Positions 8,500-16,551 of a DNA stretch of 64,000 bases are shown in pieces (within the stretch, counting starts at the first letter, position 1; each line of letters starts with the position of its first letter). The notes below the pieces were generated by a model. That model did not search any database and was not told where the DNA came from. It saw only the letters and a list, made by a program, of their open reading frames with translations. A program made the translations under genes and the position numbers. Origin of the DNA: Anaerolineales bacterium (GTDB lineage Bacteria > Chloroflexota > Anaerolineae > Anaerolineales > Villigracilaceae); the NCBI GenBank assembly GCA_030583885.1, contig CP129480.1, positions 4,094,714 to 4,158,713 of the forward strand, read 5' to 3'.

Positions 8500-9240
8500 T
8501 TACTCTCCCTTGAAGTAGGTCACGTTTGGAAGCGTGCCGAGTTCTTCAAGATGTTTCCCGCCGCCCTGTCGCTTCGCCAGTTGGGAAACAAGCGACTTGG
8601 GATCATCCATGCGACCAAAGGTGATGGCGTTTGCCGGGCAGGCTTGCGCACAGGCGGTGGTGAATTCGCCATCCATCACTTCGCGTCCCTCCGCCTTTGC
8701 CTGGTCCTGCGCGTGGTGGATGCGCTGGATGCAGAAGGTGCATTTTTCCATGATGCCGCGCCGCCGCACGGTCACATCCGGGTTCAGTTGATTCGGCAGC
8801 GGTTCGGGACGTTCGTAGTCGCGCCAGTTGAACGAACGCACCTGGTACGGGCAGTTGTTCGCGCAATAACGCGTGCCGACACAGCGGTTATACACCTGCA
8901 GGTTCAACTGTTCCGCCTGTGAGTGCACGGTGGCAAACGCCGGGCAGACAGGTTCACAGGGTGCGCTTCCGCACTGCTGGCACATCATCGGCTGGTTGGG
9001 TGTCATCTTCACTTCGGGATATTCACCCTCCCAGAAACGTTCGATGCGGATCCAGTGCATGGAACGTCCGTAGCCCGCATCCTCCTCGCCGACGAAGGAA
9101 AGATTATTCTCCATCGCGCACGCGGCCACACAGGCCTGACAGCCCGTGCAAATATCCTGGTCGATGACCATCCCCCACTTGCCGGATTCCTCCGTGCTTA
9201 GTTTTACTTCAGAAATCTTCAAATCGCTCAAAGTCGCCAT
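8500..9240 (-). CDS. actB2: ACIII iron-sulfur subunit, separate B2 part of ActB
   Basis: 246 residues of DmsB/HybA-type ferredoxin. Four cysteine groups are visible: CTGCQACVAAC, MCQQCGSAPCEPVC, CVGTRYCANNC and CTFC with a later CAQAC, enough for the four clusters known in ActB. In most described ACIII operons this part is fused to the C-terminus of the molybdopterin-like part. Here it is a separate gene in another frame with its own GAGGAG site lying in the last codons of actB1 and a 2-nt gap, so it appears to be a genuine split with coupled translation, not a sequencing error. It wires ActC quinol oxidation to the heme subunits. Confidence 0.9.
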   Translation of the reverse strand: MATLSDLKISEVKLSTEESGKWGMVIDQDICTGCQACVAACAMENNLSFVGEEDAGYGRSMHWIRIERFWEGEYPEVKMTPNQPMMCQQCGSAPCEPVCPAFATVHSQAEQLNLQVYNRCVGTRYCANNCPYQVRSFNWRDYERPEPLPNQLNPDVTVRRRGIMEKCTFCIQRIHHAQDQAKAEGREVMDGEFTTACAQACPANAITFGRMDDPKSLVSQLAKRQGGGKHLEELGTLPNVTYFKGE

Positions 9241-9242
9241 AA

Positions 9243-11417
9243 TTAGTGCTCCTCTCCCATGCCTTCGCCATAAACGCCTATCATGCTCTCAAGGCGTGAA
9301 AGATGTTGTTTCCTTCCAGTCTTTTCGATACTGACTTTCATGCCCGCAAAGGCAAGGTCGCCCGCTTCATTGAAATGCTGACCCAGCAAATCATTGGGAT
9401 TGATGCCCCGCCCCTCGGCATACCGTCCGTAGGCAGTGTGACCCTGACCGAAGGGCATCGCCACGGTATCGGGACGAATGGCTGGGTATAGATACACGGG
9501 CAGTTCCACAGCCCCGGCAGCGCTCACCACGCGCACGACATCGTCGTTCTCGATGTGCAGGTCGCGGGCGGTCTTGGGATTCATCTCCAGCCAGGTGTTC
9601 CACATCACGGTGGTGGTCGGGTCGGGAAGCTCCTGGAGCCAGGGCTTGTTAGCGCCCGCCTCCGCCAGTGTCGGTGAGACGAACGGGACAAAGAAGAACT
9701 CGCCTTCGCCGGCAAACTCTGCCGCATCACCGCTGAGATTGCGATTAAGCACACCTGCTGCATCCGGGATTCCGCGCCCTTCGGAGGTTTTCCACCAGCC
9801 GCCATGCTGTTGGAAATATGCCATGAACGTGAGAATATCAGGCGCAGAGAAGGAGCCATTTGCCTCGTTCATCAAAGAGGCTGCCTTGCCCTGCAGGAAT
9901 TCAACCTCATCCTTGAAAGGCAGGGCTTGGGAAAATTTTCCGCCAGCCAGTTGCGCGGCGGCGATCAACACATCCGCAGTGGCGCGGGTATTGTAGAAGG
10001 GCGAAACCACAGGCTGAGCGCCCGAAAGCACAGGTTGATCCGCACCGGTGGCTACACGCTGGTAACCCCAGGATTCAAGCCCGTGATGATCGGGGAAGAT
10101 GTAATTCGCTTCGCGTGCCGTTTCATCGGGGAAGGTGGAGAAAGAGATCAACAGCGGTACATTTTTACTCGCACTGCGAAAACCAAGGGAGTTGGGCAGT
10201 TCAAAGAAAGGGTTGACGCCATGCACGAACAGCACCTTGAATTTGCCATCCGTCATCTTCTGCACAAATTCCTGCATTTCCTTCGCGGAGGCGGGACGGT
10301 GATCGTCAGTCTCGTTGGGAGCCAGCGCTGAGAGATACAAGCCGCCGGGTCGCCCGAAATTATCCACGAGGGCGTTCAGGGCAAGCACAGCTTCGGCAAC
10401 CGCAAGTCCATTGCTCTGACCGAGCGCCGCGCCGCCGGGGATGGCAAGCGCACCTGTTGAATTCGCAAACATCGTGGCAAGGTGTTCGAGGGTTTCAAGT
10501 TTCACGCCGGATCTGGAGGCTGCATCCAACACATCCACACCTGAGAACGCGCGCGGCATCGATCCGCCTTTTAATTCAGCGGCGAGTCTGCCGATGGCAA
10601 GGACAACCAGCGCCTCGGTCCCGGGGCGAAGCGGAATCCATTCGTCCGCCTTGCCGCCCGTCGCGGACATCCGCGCTTCAAATTGGACCAGTTTGCCGCG
10701 TTGTTTCGTCACGCCTTCGCGCAGGCCGGCAAATCCGCGCGTGTAAGAAACGGGTGAGAGCCAGGTCTCGAGGAAGTTCGCCCCAAAGGAAAAGACAACC
10801 TGCGCCCCGCCCACATCAAAGAAGGGCAGGCCGGCTACGCCAAAAAGATTCTCGGCAGCTTTGCTGAGGGTGACGCGGGATTCGAACATGCCCAACGCGC
10901 CAAAACGGATCGGGGCGTTCATGCCTGTTGCATCCGCCAGGTCGGAGACGAGATCAAATAGATGGTCGGGAGTCATGCCCATCAGGAAGGCGATCTCCTC
11001 GGGATTGTTATTCTTGAGGGCGTCAGCAACCACCTGAATGGCAGTGTCCCAACCCATGGGGGTGGGAGAGCCTGCCTTGATCGGGTCGGTGACACGGTCC
11101 GGATTGTACAAACCGTGCAGGGTTGCCTGTCCGCGCGCGCAGGTCTTTCCGAGGTTGAGCGGATGGTTCGCATTGCCTTCGGTCTTGATCGCGCGCCCTT
11201 GCATGGTGCGGACGATGAGTCCGCAGCCTGCCGCACATTCGCGGCATGTAGTGGCGTAATATGTGCTCTGACCGTTGTAGTTGTACTCGGGCATCTGCAT
11301 GTACGGCTCGCGTTTAACGTACCGCGAAGCAGGACCACACCCGGTAAGGATCGCAGTCGTCGCCGCGCCCAAACCAGCCAGTTTCAGAAAATCACGCCGG
11401 GAAAATTGTTCGCTCAT
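9243..11417 (-). CDS. actB1: ACIII molybdopterin-oxidoreductase-like subunit, B1 part of ActB (Tat lipoprotein)
   Basis: Start chosen at the ATG at 11415-11417 (AAAGGAA upstream) rather than at the longer reading from 11459. The N-terminus has a twin-arginine motif SRRDFLK (6-12) and a lipobox ILTGC (Cys27), so the protein is exported by Tat and lipidated, as reported for ActB in a structurally studied ACIII. The 724-residue body resembles the large subunit of the Mo/W-bis-PGD family; known ActB1 domains carry no molybdenum cofactor. It keeps the N-terminal cysteine set C58, C61, C65, C93 spaced like a 4Fe-4S site. It is followed after 2 nt by the iron-sulfur subunit. Confidence 0.9.
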   Translation of the reverse strand: MSEQFSRRDFLKLAGLGAATTAILTGCGPASRYVKREPYMQMPEYNYNGQSTYYATTCRECAAGCGLIVRTMQGRAIKTEGNANHPLNLGKTCARGQATLHGLYNPDRVTDPIKAGSPTPMGWDTAIQVVADALKNNNPEEIAFLMGMTPDHLFDLVSDLADATGMNAPIRFGALGMFESRVTLSKAAENLFGVAGLPFFDVGGAQVVFSFGANFLETWLSPVSYTRGFAGLREGVTKQRGKLVQFEARMSATGGKADEWIPLRPGTEALVVLAIGRLAAELKGGSMPRAFSGVDVLDAASRSGVKLETLEHLATMFANSTGALAIPGGAALGQSNGLAVAEAVLALNALVDNFGRPGGLYLSALAPNETDDHRPASAKEMQEFVQKMTDGKFKVLFVHGVNPFFELPNSLGFRSASKNVPLLISFSTFPDETAREANYIFPDHHGLESWGYQRVATGADQPVLSGAQPVVSPFYNTRATADVLIAAAQLAGGKFSQALPFKDEVEFLQGKAASLMNEANGSFSAPDILTFMAYFQQHGGWWKTSEGRGIPDAAGVLNRNLSGDAAEFAGEGEFFFVPFVSPTLAEAGANKPWLQELPDPTTTVMWNTWLEMNPKTARDLHIENDDVVRVVSAAGAVELPVYLYPAIRPDTVAMPFGQGHTAYGRYAEGRGINPNDLLGQHFNEAGDLAFAGMKVSIEKTGRKQHLSRLESMIGVYGEGMGEEH

Positions 11418-11437
11418 AATGATTCCTTTCGCCCGGT

Positions 11438-11992
11438 TTAATAATGACACGTGCCGCAATCGGCAAGTTTGATCAGTTTTTCATGGTCGTCTCCCGCGGA
11501 TTCGACATGACAGGTCAGACACCAGCCCATGTTCATGACCTGGGGGTTTTCAGCAATGGTCACCTTGGTCATGTCGCCGTGACAATTCTCGCAATTCTGG
11601 CCCGCCGCAACGTGGGCGCGGTGGTTGAACTGGACGAAATCCGGCACGATGGCGACCGGCACCCATTCGATGGGCGTGCCGCTTTCCACGGCATCCTTCA
11701 ATGGTTTAAGTAACAGGCTTGTCTGTGTTTTTGCAATTTGCTCATGGCAGCCCCAGCACGTGGATTGGGAAGGGATACCGGCGGCTGGACCGCGCGCCGC
11801 GCCAGGATGGCAGTACAGGCACTGGATGCCAAAGGCAACATGCGTGCGGTGAGGGAATTGAATGGGCTGTTCAGGCGTCTGCTGGGTTTCGTAAATACCA
11901 TACGCCGCAAGGCTGAACAACGCCAGGAACGCGATCCCCACCGCAATCAAGCCGAGAGGCTGTATCAGCCAGTCAAAGGTTCTTTTGATCAT
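11438..11992 (-). CDS. actA: ACIII pentaheme cytochrome c subunit ActA
   Basis: 184 residues starting at the ATG at 11990-11992, which has CAGGAG 7 nt upstream; the upstream extension to 12040 lacks such a site. One N-terminal membrane helix (~10-33) is followed by five CXXCH motifs at 58, 79, 134, 158 and 179, the signature of ActA. Additional histidines (HRTH, HRAH) are candidate distal ligands. First main gene of the ACIII operon; actB1 follows 20 nt later. Confidence 0.93.
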   Translation of the reverse strand: MIKRTFDWLIQPLGLIAVGIAFLALFSLAAYGIYETQQTPEQPIQFPHRTHVAFGIQCLYCHPGAARGPAAGIPSQSTCWGCHEQIAKTQTSLLLKPLKDAVESGTPIEWVPVAIVPDFVQFNHRAHVAAGQNCENCHGDMTKVTIAENPQVMNMGWCLTCHVESAGDDHEKLIKLADCGTCHY

Positions 11993-12061
11993 GGATGCTC
12001 CTGAAATGAACGTTAAGCGCGATGCCGCCGTACATACCACGGCGGCAAAGGCTGAATTAAC

Positions 12062-12190
12062 CTACTCCAAAACCCGAAAACAGCTTTCCAAAAATGAAGA
12101 TATACGCATCACGGAATACATATACACAAAACCCGTCCCGACCGAAATCAGGACGAGAAAAGGGAATAAAACCTTCATGAGGACTTCCAT
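12062..12190 (-). CDS. Candidate 42-residue single-helix membrane protein upstream of actA
   Basis: ATG at 12188-12190 with GGAGAG 4-9 nt upstream; stop TAG at 12062-12064. The product begins MEVLMKVLFPFLVLISVGTG and continues with further hydrophobic residues, one clear transmembrane helix, then a short polar tail. It lies 69 nt before actA on the same strand, between the probable operon promoter and actA. It could be a small ACIII-associated subunit or a leader peptide. The length is too short to be sure that it is expressed. Confidence 0.4.
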   Translation of the reverse strand: MEVLMKVLFPFLVLISVGTGFVYMYSVMRISSFLESCFRVLE

Positions 12191-12243
12191 ACTCTCTCCA
12201 TATCGCATCACTCGCTGAACCCCGCCAGCAAATAACCCGGCGC

Positions 12244-12300
12244 ATTATACATCGAAAGTGCAGAAAAGTACATATAAGGGCAAAATTATACACTTTCGAT
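12244..12300. promoter_or_regulatory. Divergent promoter region with inverted repeat between actA and the small membrane protein
   Basis: ATCGAAAGTG (12251-12260) and CACTTTCGAT (12291-12300) are perfect 10-bp inverted arms 30 bp apart. On the minus strand each arm directly abuts a TATAAT hexamer (12285-12290 and 12244-12249), so the arms may be operator half-sites for the ACIII operon promoter(s). A TATACT at 12313-12318 could serve the plus-strand gene at 12328, which would then be almost leaderless. Confidence 0.45.
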
Positions 12301-12327
12301 ACATGTTACAATTATACTAATAAAACA

Positions 12328-12585
12328 ATGAAAGCAACTCCTATTCTCGGGACCCTTGTTCCTTTGTCCATCGTCCTGTTCATTACGCTGGCGCTCACCA
12401 ATTTCAACCCGCCCGCCGTGTCAGCGCAAAGCCCCGGAGTGACATCCGTCCTCGTGCAAACCACACCCACCCCGCCAGCGGACGGCGTATCGGAGATAGG
12501 CTCCACCGACGGCATCCTTTTCATGGGCGTGGTAATCGTGCTGATCGTCACCCTTCCGCTCCTGTTCCATAAAAGTAGAAGATAA
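12328..12585 (+). CDS. Small secreted or membrane protein of unknown function
   Basis: 85 residues: an N-terminal signal-type helix ending near VSAQS, a Thr/Pro-rich linker of ~30 residues and a C-terminal helix (about 62-80) followed by the basic end HKSRR. This is a tail-anchored extracytoplasmic linker protein in shape, with no recognised domain. It is transcribed divergently from the ACIII operon and closed by its own terminator. No ribosome-binding site is evident. Confidence 0.6.
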   Translation: MKATPILGTLVPLSIVLFITLALTNFNPPAVSAQSPGVTSVLVQTTPTPPADGVSEIGSTDGILFMGVVIVLIVTLPLLFHKSRR

Positions 12586-12590
12586 CATGA

Positions 12591-12630
12591 CTCACCCCGA
12601 AATTAAGGTTTCGCGGGTGAGTTCGTTTTT
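12591..12630 (+). terminator. Terminator of the small membrane protein gene
   Basis: CTCACCC-CGAAA pairs with TTTCG-(C)-GGGTGAG around a 6-nt loop, followed by TTCGTTTTT. Confidence 0.75.
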
Positions 12631-12643
12631 AAAAACAAAAGGG

Positions 12644-12710
12644 ACGCTGATGTACGCAGAAAACGCTGATTTGTTTGTCTTTATCAGCGTCAATCAGCGT
12701 ACATCAGCGT
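12644..12710. repeat. Imperfect palindrome built of ACGCTGAT/ATCAGCGT words
   Basis: The left arm reads ACGCTGATGTACGC then ACGCTGAT; the right arm in reverse complement reads ACGCTGATGTACGC then ACGCTGAT. The short word therefore recurs about five times in both orientations. It lies between two convergent genes. Same architecture as the element at 2821-2885 but a different word. Confidence 0.6.
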
Positions 12711-12739
12711 ACCATATTAAATTCGGGGTTAATCATGTT

Positions 12740-13348
12740 TTACAATGATATCAACCCAAGTTCGATACCGCGCTTGACTGCCTCCGTGCGACTCGAAATC
12801 CCCAACTTGGCATACAAAGCCGAAAGATGAAACTTGACCGTATGCTCGCTGATGCCCAGCGCAAGCGCGATCTGCTTATTCGCCAACCCTTGCGCCATCA
12901 ATTGCAGGACTTCCTTCTCCCGCGCAGTCAACGGCTCAATCAGGGACTCTTTGCCCGTAGATTCCCCTGCTCGAAGCAATCGCATCAACCGTTCGACCAG
13001 GCCTGGTGCGCCGACCCAAAGCCCCTCCCCCACTGCACGGACTGCCGCTGACAGTTCATCTTCCGTAGCATCCGCAGGAAGCACACCCCAGATACGCGCC
13101 TTGGAATTCAACAAAGACCGGACTGAATCTATATCATCTGTCAAAAACAATATCGCGTACCCCTTATTGCCGTTCCCCAACGGAACAGAAGAGAGCGGGG
13201 CAAACACCACCACATCAGTCTCGTTTTCATTTACACGTTCAAGATTCACCGCCTCGCCCACCACGCTGATCCCAGGCTGACCGGCCAGCATTTCATGCAA
13301 GCCAACCCGCAAAGCATGGTTCGGCGAGACAATGGAAACCCGTATCAA
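12740..13348 (-). CDS. LuxR/NarL-type transcriptional regulator with degenerate receiver domain
   Basis: 202 residues. The C-terminal ~65 residues are a standard LuxR helix-turn-helix (LTAREKEVLQLMAQGLANKQIA). The N-terminal half has receiver-like length and pattern, but the usual acidic pair is SP (residues 8-9) and the phospho-acceptor position reads VVVFAPLS, without Asp, so phosphorylation is unlikely. Start is a TTG placed directly after the TAA of the upstream htrA-like gene, with GGAG 9 nt upstream: a tightly coupled pair. It probably responds to something other than a kinase, perhaps to its protease partner. Confidence 0.82.
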   Translation of the reverse strand: MIRVSIVSPNHALRVGLHEMLAGQPGISVVGEAVNLERVNENETDVVVFAPLSSVPLGNGNKGYAILFLTDDIDSVRSLLNSKARIWGVLPADATEDELSAAVRAVGEGLWVGAPGLVERLMRLLRAGESTGKESLIEPLTAREKEVLQLMAQGLANKQIALALGISEHTVKFHLSALYAKLGISSRTEAVKRGIELGLISL

Positions 13349-14248
13349 TTATCTTTCTCCAACGACCACACTCACAACCTGTAATATGCCGCCGCGCAGG
13401 ACATCCATGACTGTGGATTTTCCAATCACGTCACCACTCAGGCGGGTGAACAACTCATCATGATGCTCGATGGCTTCCCCGGCAATCCCTACCAGGATAT
13501 CGCCAACGATTAATCCGGCTCTGCCTGCAGGGCTATCCGCTTCCAAACCAACAATTAAGAGGCCCGTCTCCTGCTCCCGCTTCAATTCCGATTGCACATC
13601 GGCAGGGATGTTGACCGTCTGACTGCGGATGCCGAGGTAGCCGCGTTTGATCCTGCCGTGTTTGGCGAGGGTTTCAGCTGTCTTCCACGCCACATCGGCA
13701 GGGATGGTAACCGCGCCACCGCTGCGGAAGCCGGAGGTATTGATGCCATACACCTGTCCCTCGGTGTTGATCAGCGGTCCACCCGAAAATCCGGGGTAGG
13801 AGACCACGTCGGTTTTGATGTATTTTTCGAGCATCCCGCCGCGCCCGGTGCGGACCGGACCGCCAACCGCATTGACCGTGCCAAAACTGGATTCGATTCC
13901 CTCTTTGGAGGGGCGTCCGATTGCCAGTACGAACTGTCCCACGCGTGCAGGTGTCTTTGCAACGTCGGCAGGAGTGGCTGAGGCGGAGTCCAATTTCAGG
14001 ACAGCGAGGTCAGTTCCAGGGTCCCGACCAGCGACGCGGGCAGAGAGTTCCGTCCCGTCACCGAGAAGAATTTTGATGTCTTCGTCACGTTCCACCACAT
14101 GGTCGGCGGTCAGGATCAGGTCTTCTGCAATGGCAGTTCCGCTGGCGGGCATGCGGCGGCGCGCATCCACCAGCATGGTGGATTTGCCTGCTTGCTCTGC
14201 GGCGTTAGCCATCGCATCTGAAAGTTCAGTAAAAATGTTTTTGCTCAT
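13349..14248 (-). CDS. HtrA-like serine protease with PDZ domain, apparently cytoplasmic
   Basis: 299 residues from the ATG at 14246-14248 (GGAG 8 nt upstream). Trypsin-like domain with the triad H50 (TADH), D80 (GTDLAV) and S155 (GFSGGP), then a C-terminal PDZ domain (~210-299) with the GLIVG-type binding loop. DegP/HtrA relatives normally carry a signal peptide or membrane anchor; neither is visible here, so the protein should stay in the cytoplasm. It is followed with zero spacing by the LuxR-type regulator. Confidence 0.85.
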   Translation of the reverse strand: MSKNIFTELSDAMANAAEQAGKSTMLVDARRRMPASGTAIAEDLILTADHVVERDEDIKILLGDGTELSARVAGRDPGTDLAVLKLDSASATPADVAKTPARVGQFVLAIGRPSKEGIESSFGTVNAVGGPVRTGRGGMLEKYIKTDVVSYPGFSGGPLINTEGQVYGINTSGFRSGGAVTIPADVAWKTAETLAKHGRIKRGYLGIRSQTVNIPADVQSELKREQETGLLIVGLEADSPAGRAGLIVGDILVGIAGEAIEHHDELFTRLSGDVIGKSTVMDVLRGGILQVVSVVVGER

Positions 14249-14341
14249 TAGGTTACTCCTTATGTACCGTATTGTAGCGAGTACCTGGCTGGAATGCATC
14301 GCCTAAAGGGATGGAACGGTACTGGACGTTTGGGCAGGGAG

Positions 14342-14974
14342 CTACAAACCGTGTTGAATGGCAAGGACTGCCGCCTGGGTCCTGTCAGATACCCCCAATT
14401 TATCCAAAATCGCGCTGACGTGGTTTCTGACGGTCCCCTCGGAAAGATGCAGTTGGGCGGCAATATCGATGTTGGTCAGTCCTTTCGCGAGCAGGTGCAG
14501 CACATCCAATTCCCGCCCGGTGAGTTTCTCCATCAGGGTGGATGCGGGTTGGGTCTGATGGCTGGCAACTTGATGGAGCAGTTTGCCCGCGACGGCGGGA
14601 TCGACGAAGGATTTGCCTTCCATTGTGCCACGAATGGCTTCGACGATTTTCTGGCGCGGCGTGTCTTTGAGCAAATACCCCGATGCCCCGGCGCGGATGG
14701 CGTCGAAGACCCATTCATCGTCATCGTAGGTGGTGAGGACGAGAATTTTGATATGGGGAAATTTTTTACGGATCTCGCGAGTGGCTTCGATGCCGTTCAT
14801 GCCCGGCATTTTCAAATCCATCAGGATCAGATCGGGCTGTTTTGCGGCGGCGAGCTCGAGCGCTTCAAATCCGTCCTGGGCGGAACCGACGACCTGAAAA
14901 TCGTTCTCCAACTGAAGAAGCATTTCCAATCCATCGCGGATGACTGCCTGGTCGTCACAGAGGATGATTTTCAT
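14342..14974 (-). CDS. NarL-family response regulator
   Basis: 210 residues: receiver domain with the acidic pair D7-D8, phospho-acceptor D53 (LMDLKMPG) and the conserved Lys in LLKD, followed by a LuxR-type DNA-binding domain (LTGRELDVLHLLAKGLTN). All receiver residues are intact. It starts 7 nt after the stop of the sensor kinase gene and forms a two-component system with it. Target genes are not evident; the divergent GT39 gene and the downstream protease are candidates. Confidence 0.92.
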   Translation of the reverse strand: MKIILCDDQAVIRDGLEMLLQLENDFQVVGSAQDGFEALELAAAKQPDLILMDLKMPGMNGIEATREIRKKFPHIKILVLTTYDDDEWVFDAIRAGASGYLLKDTPRQKIVEAIRGTMEGKSFVDPAVAGKLLHQVASHQTQPASTLMEKLTGRELDVLHLLAKGLTNIDIAAQLHLSEGTVRNHVSAILDKLGVSDRTQAAVLAIQHGL

Positions 14975-14981
14975 AGGCGGA

Positions 14982-16292
14982 TTATATCGTCAACACAACT
15001 CGTGTCCCTTTGTCTTTTTCACTTTCAATCTTCAAACGTCCGCCGGCGAGATCGGCGCGTTCGCGCATACCGACCAGCCCAAAGTGACCTGTGGGCCCTT
15101 TTGATTTCAGATTAAAGCCGGCGCCGTCATCCTTAATGACAAGGGTGGTCTGCCCGTCGTTTGACAAGTGGATGCTGAACTTTTTTGCGTGTGAATGTTT
15201 GGCAATGTTCTCGATGGCTTCCTGGGCAATGCGGAAGATAGTCTGCTCTACATCCGGGCTGAGCGAAGGCATGGGATCCTGCAAAGCCAGTTCCAGGTCC
15301 AGGAGGAGGCGGGCAGCGGTGGATTCGGCCATTTTTTTGATGGCGAGACGGAGGCCCAAGTCTTCCAAATCTGATGAACGCAGTGCCCGCAGGGCGCGGC
15401 GGGTATCCTCCACGCCTTTGCGAGTGGCGTGAAGGGATGTGTCGATCAATTCACGGGTCTTTTCGGAATCAATGTCAAAGTAGGCCTTGGCAGTTTCGAG
15501 TGAAACGGACAATGCTGTGAGCGAATGGGCAAGGGTGTCATGCAGTTCGCGGGCGAGACGGTTGCGCTCGCGGCTCACGGCAAGCTGTTCCAGCGTGGAC
15601 GCATAGTGCGTGAGGTTTGCATTTGCCTCGCGAAGCGATTCTTGCTGATTTCGCAAACGTGTAACCAACGCAATGATAAAAACCCCGACAGCAATGAAAC
15701 TGATCGTGCGAATGATGGCGATAAAAAGAAAGACAAAAAGATTACGATATTCAAAGGTATTGAAAACGATCAGACCGAGTTCGAGTGTGGTGGTGGCGAG
15801 ACTGAAAAAGATGACGTGTGCAAGTTCATATTCCCACGCCACCAGCGCGAGCGCAACGAATAAGACCGGCAGTTGACGAAGCGCCATCCCCTCCGCATTG
15901 GAGAGCGGACCTTGCGGGAAGCGCGGCACGACCAGCACGTTGATGAGGATGGGCGCCGCGGAAATAATGAGCACCATCAGCAGATAATAATTGCCTGCAA
16001 GTCTATCTTTGAACTCATCCCAGTGGGCAAGTAAAAGAAAGAGCAATGCCACCAGGCCGTTCGCAAGGTAAAAAAGATAAACGGGCAACAGCAAAGGACG
16101 TGGCGGAAGCGTTTGATTTGGAAGCAGGGGCTGGTTTTGTGGACCGGGGTCGAAGTATGCGGCCCCGCCAAGCAATCGTTGGATTTGCGGCATGTAAAGC
16201 ATGAAATCCATCAGTGCCATGCCCAGTAGAAAGCCGGGCCAGATCCAGGCGGCAATGCGCAGAATGCGGGTGGAGTCATCGCTGGGATGCAT
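14982..16292 (-). CDS. Membrane sensor histidine kinase, HisKA_3 (NarX/DesK/LiaS) type
   Basis: 436 residues. The N-terminal ~210 residues hold about five to six membrane helices with no large external sensor domain, so the signal is probably perceived in or at the membrane. A coiled linker precedes the phospho-acceptor H251 in RLARELHDTLAHS. The C-terminal ATPase domain shows the N-box QEAIENIAKHS and the DDGAGF G-box. First gene of the two-component pair; divergent from the GT39 gene. Confidence 0.92.
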   Translation of the reverse strand: MHPSDDSTRILRIAAWIWPGFLLGMALMDFMLYMPQIQRLLGGAAYFDPGPQNQPLLPNQTLPPRPLLLPVYLFYLANGLVALLFLLLAHWDEFKDRLAGNYYLLMVLIISAAPILINVLVVPRFPQGPLSNAEGMALRQLPVLFVALALVAWEYELAHVIFFSLATTTLELGLIVFNTFEYRNLFVFLFIAIIRTISFIAVGVFIIALVTRLRNQQESLREANANLTHYASTLEQLAVSRERNRLARELHDTLAHSLTALSVSLETAKAYFDIDSEKTRELIDTSLHATRKGVEDTRRALRALRSSDLEDLGLRLAIKKMAESTAARLLLDLELALQDPMPSLSPDVEQTIFRIAQEAIENIAKHSHAKKFSIHLSNDGQTTLVIKDDGAGFNLKSKGPTGHFGLVGMRERADLAGGRLKIESEKDKGTRVVLTI

Positions 16293-16551
16293 ACCCGCAT
16301 CTTATCACGAAGGGGTTTTGAGCAGGCATGTCCCCTGTCATGTCCCGCGGTTCCCATCCATGACAGGAGTCATGGGTTTTCGTGTGTGATGCATGCCTTT
16401 TCATCAAAAGCCGTGACGGGGCTCACTTCTGGTTTTTGAGTGGGAAGCGTACACTAGGCGTATGTAAATAATGGCGACTGGCACGCATGCGCAATTATCG
16501 CTCAAGCCATTTATCTATTCGATTCGTTCACATTGAAAAAGGAACAGCCCG

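Noticed and set aside
8500..11417. actB as a frameshifted pseudogene
   Set aside because: actB1 ends with a normal stop and actB2 has its own ribosome-binding site and ATG; both parts are complete at their domain ends, so a true gene split is more likely.
14294..15115. 273-residue plus-strand ORF opposite the response regulator
   Set aside because: The minus strand encodes two well-defined two-component proteins; the plus frame has no motif.
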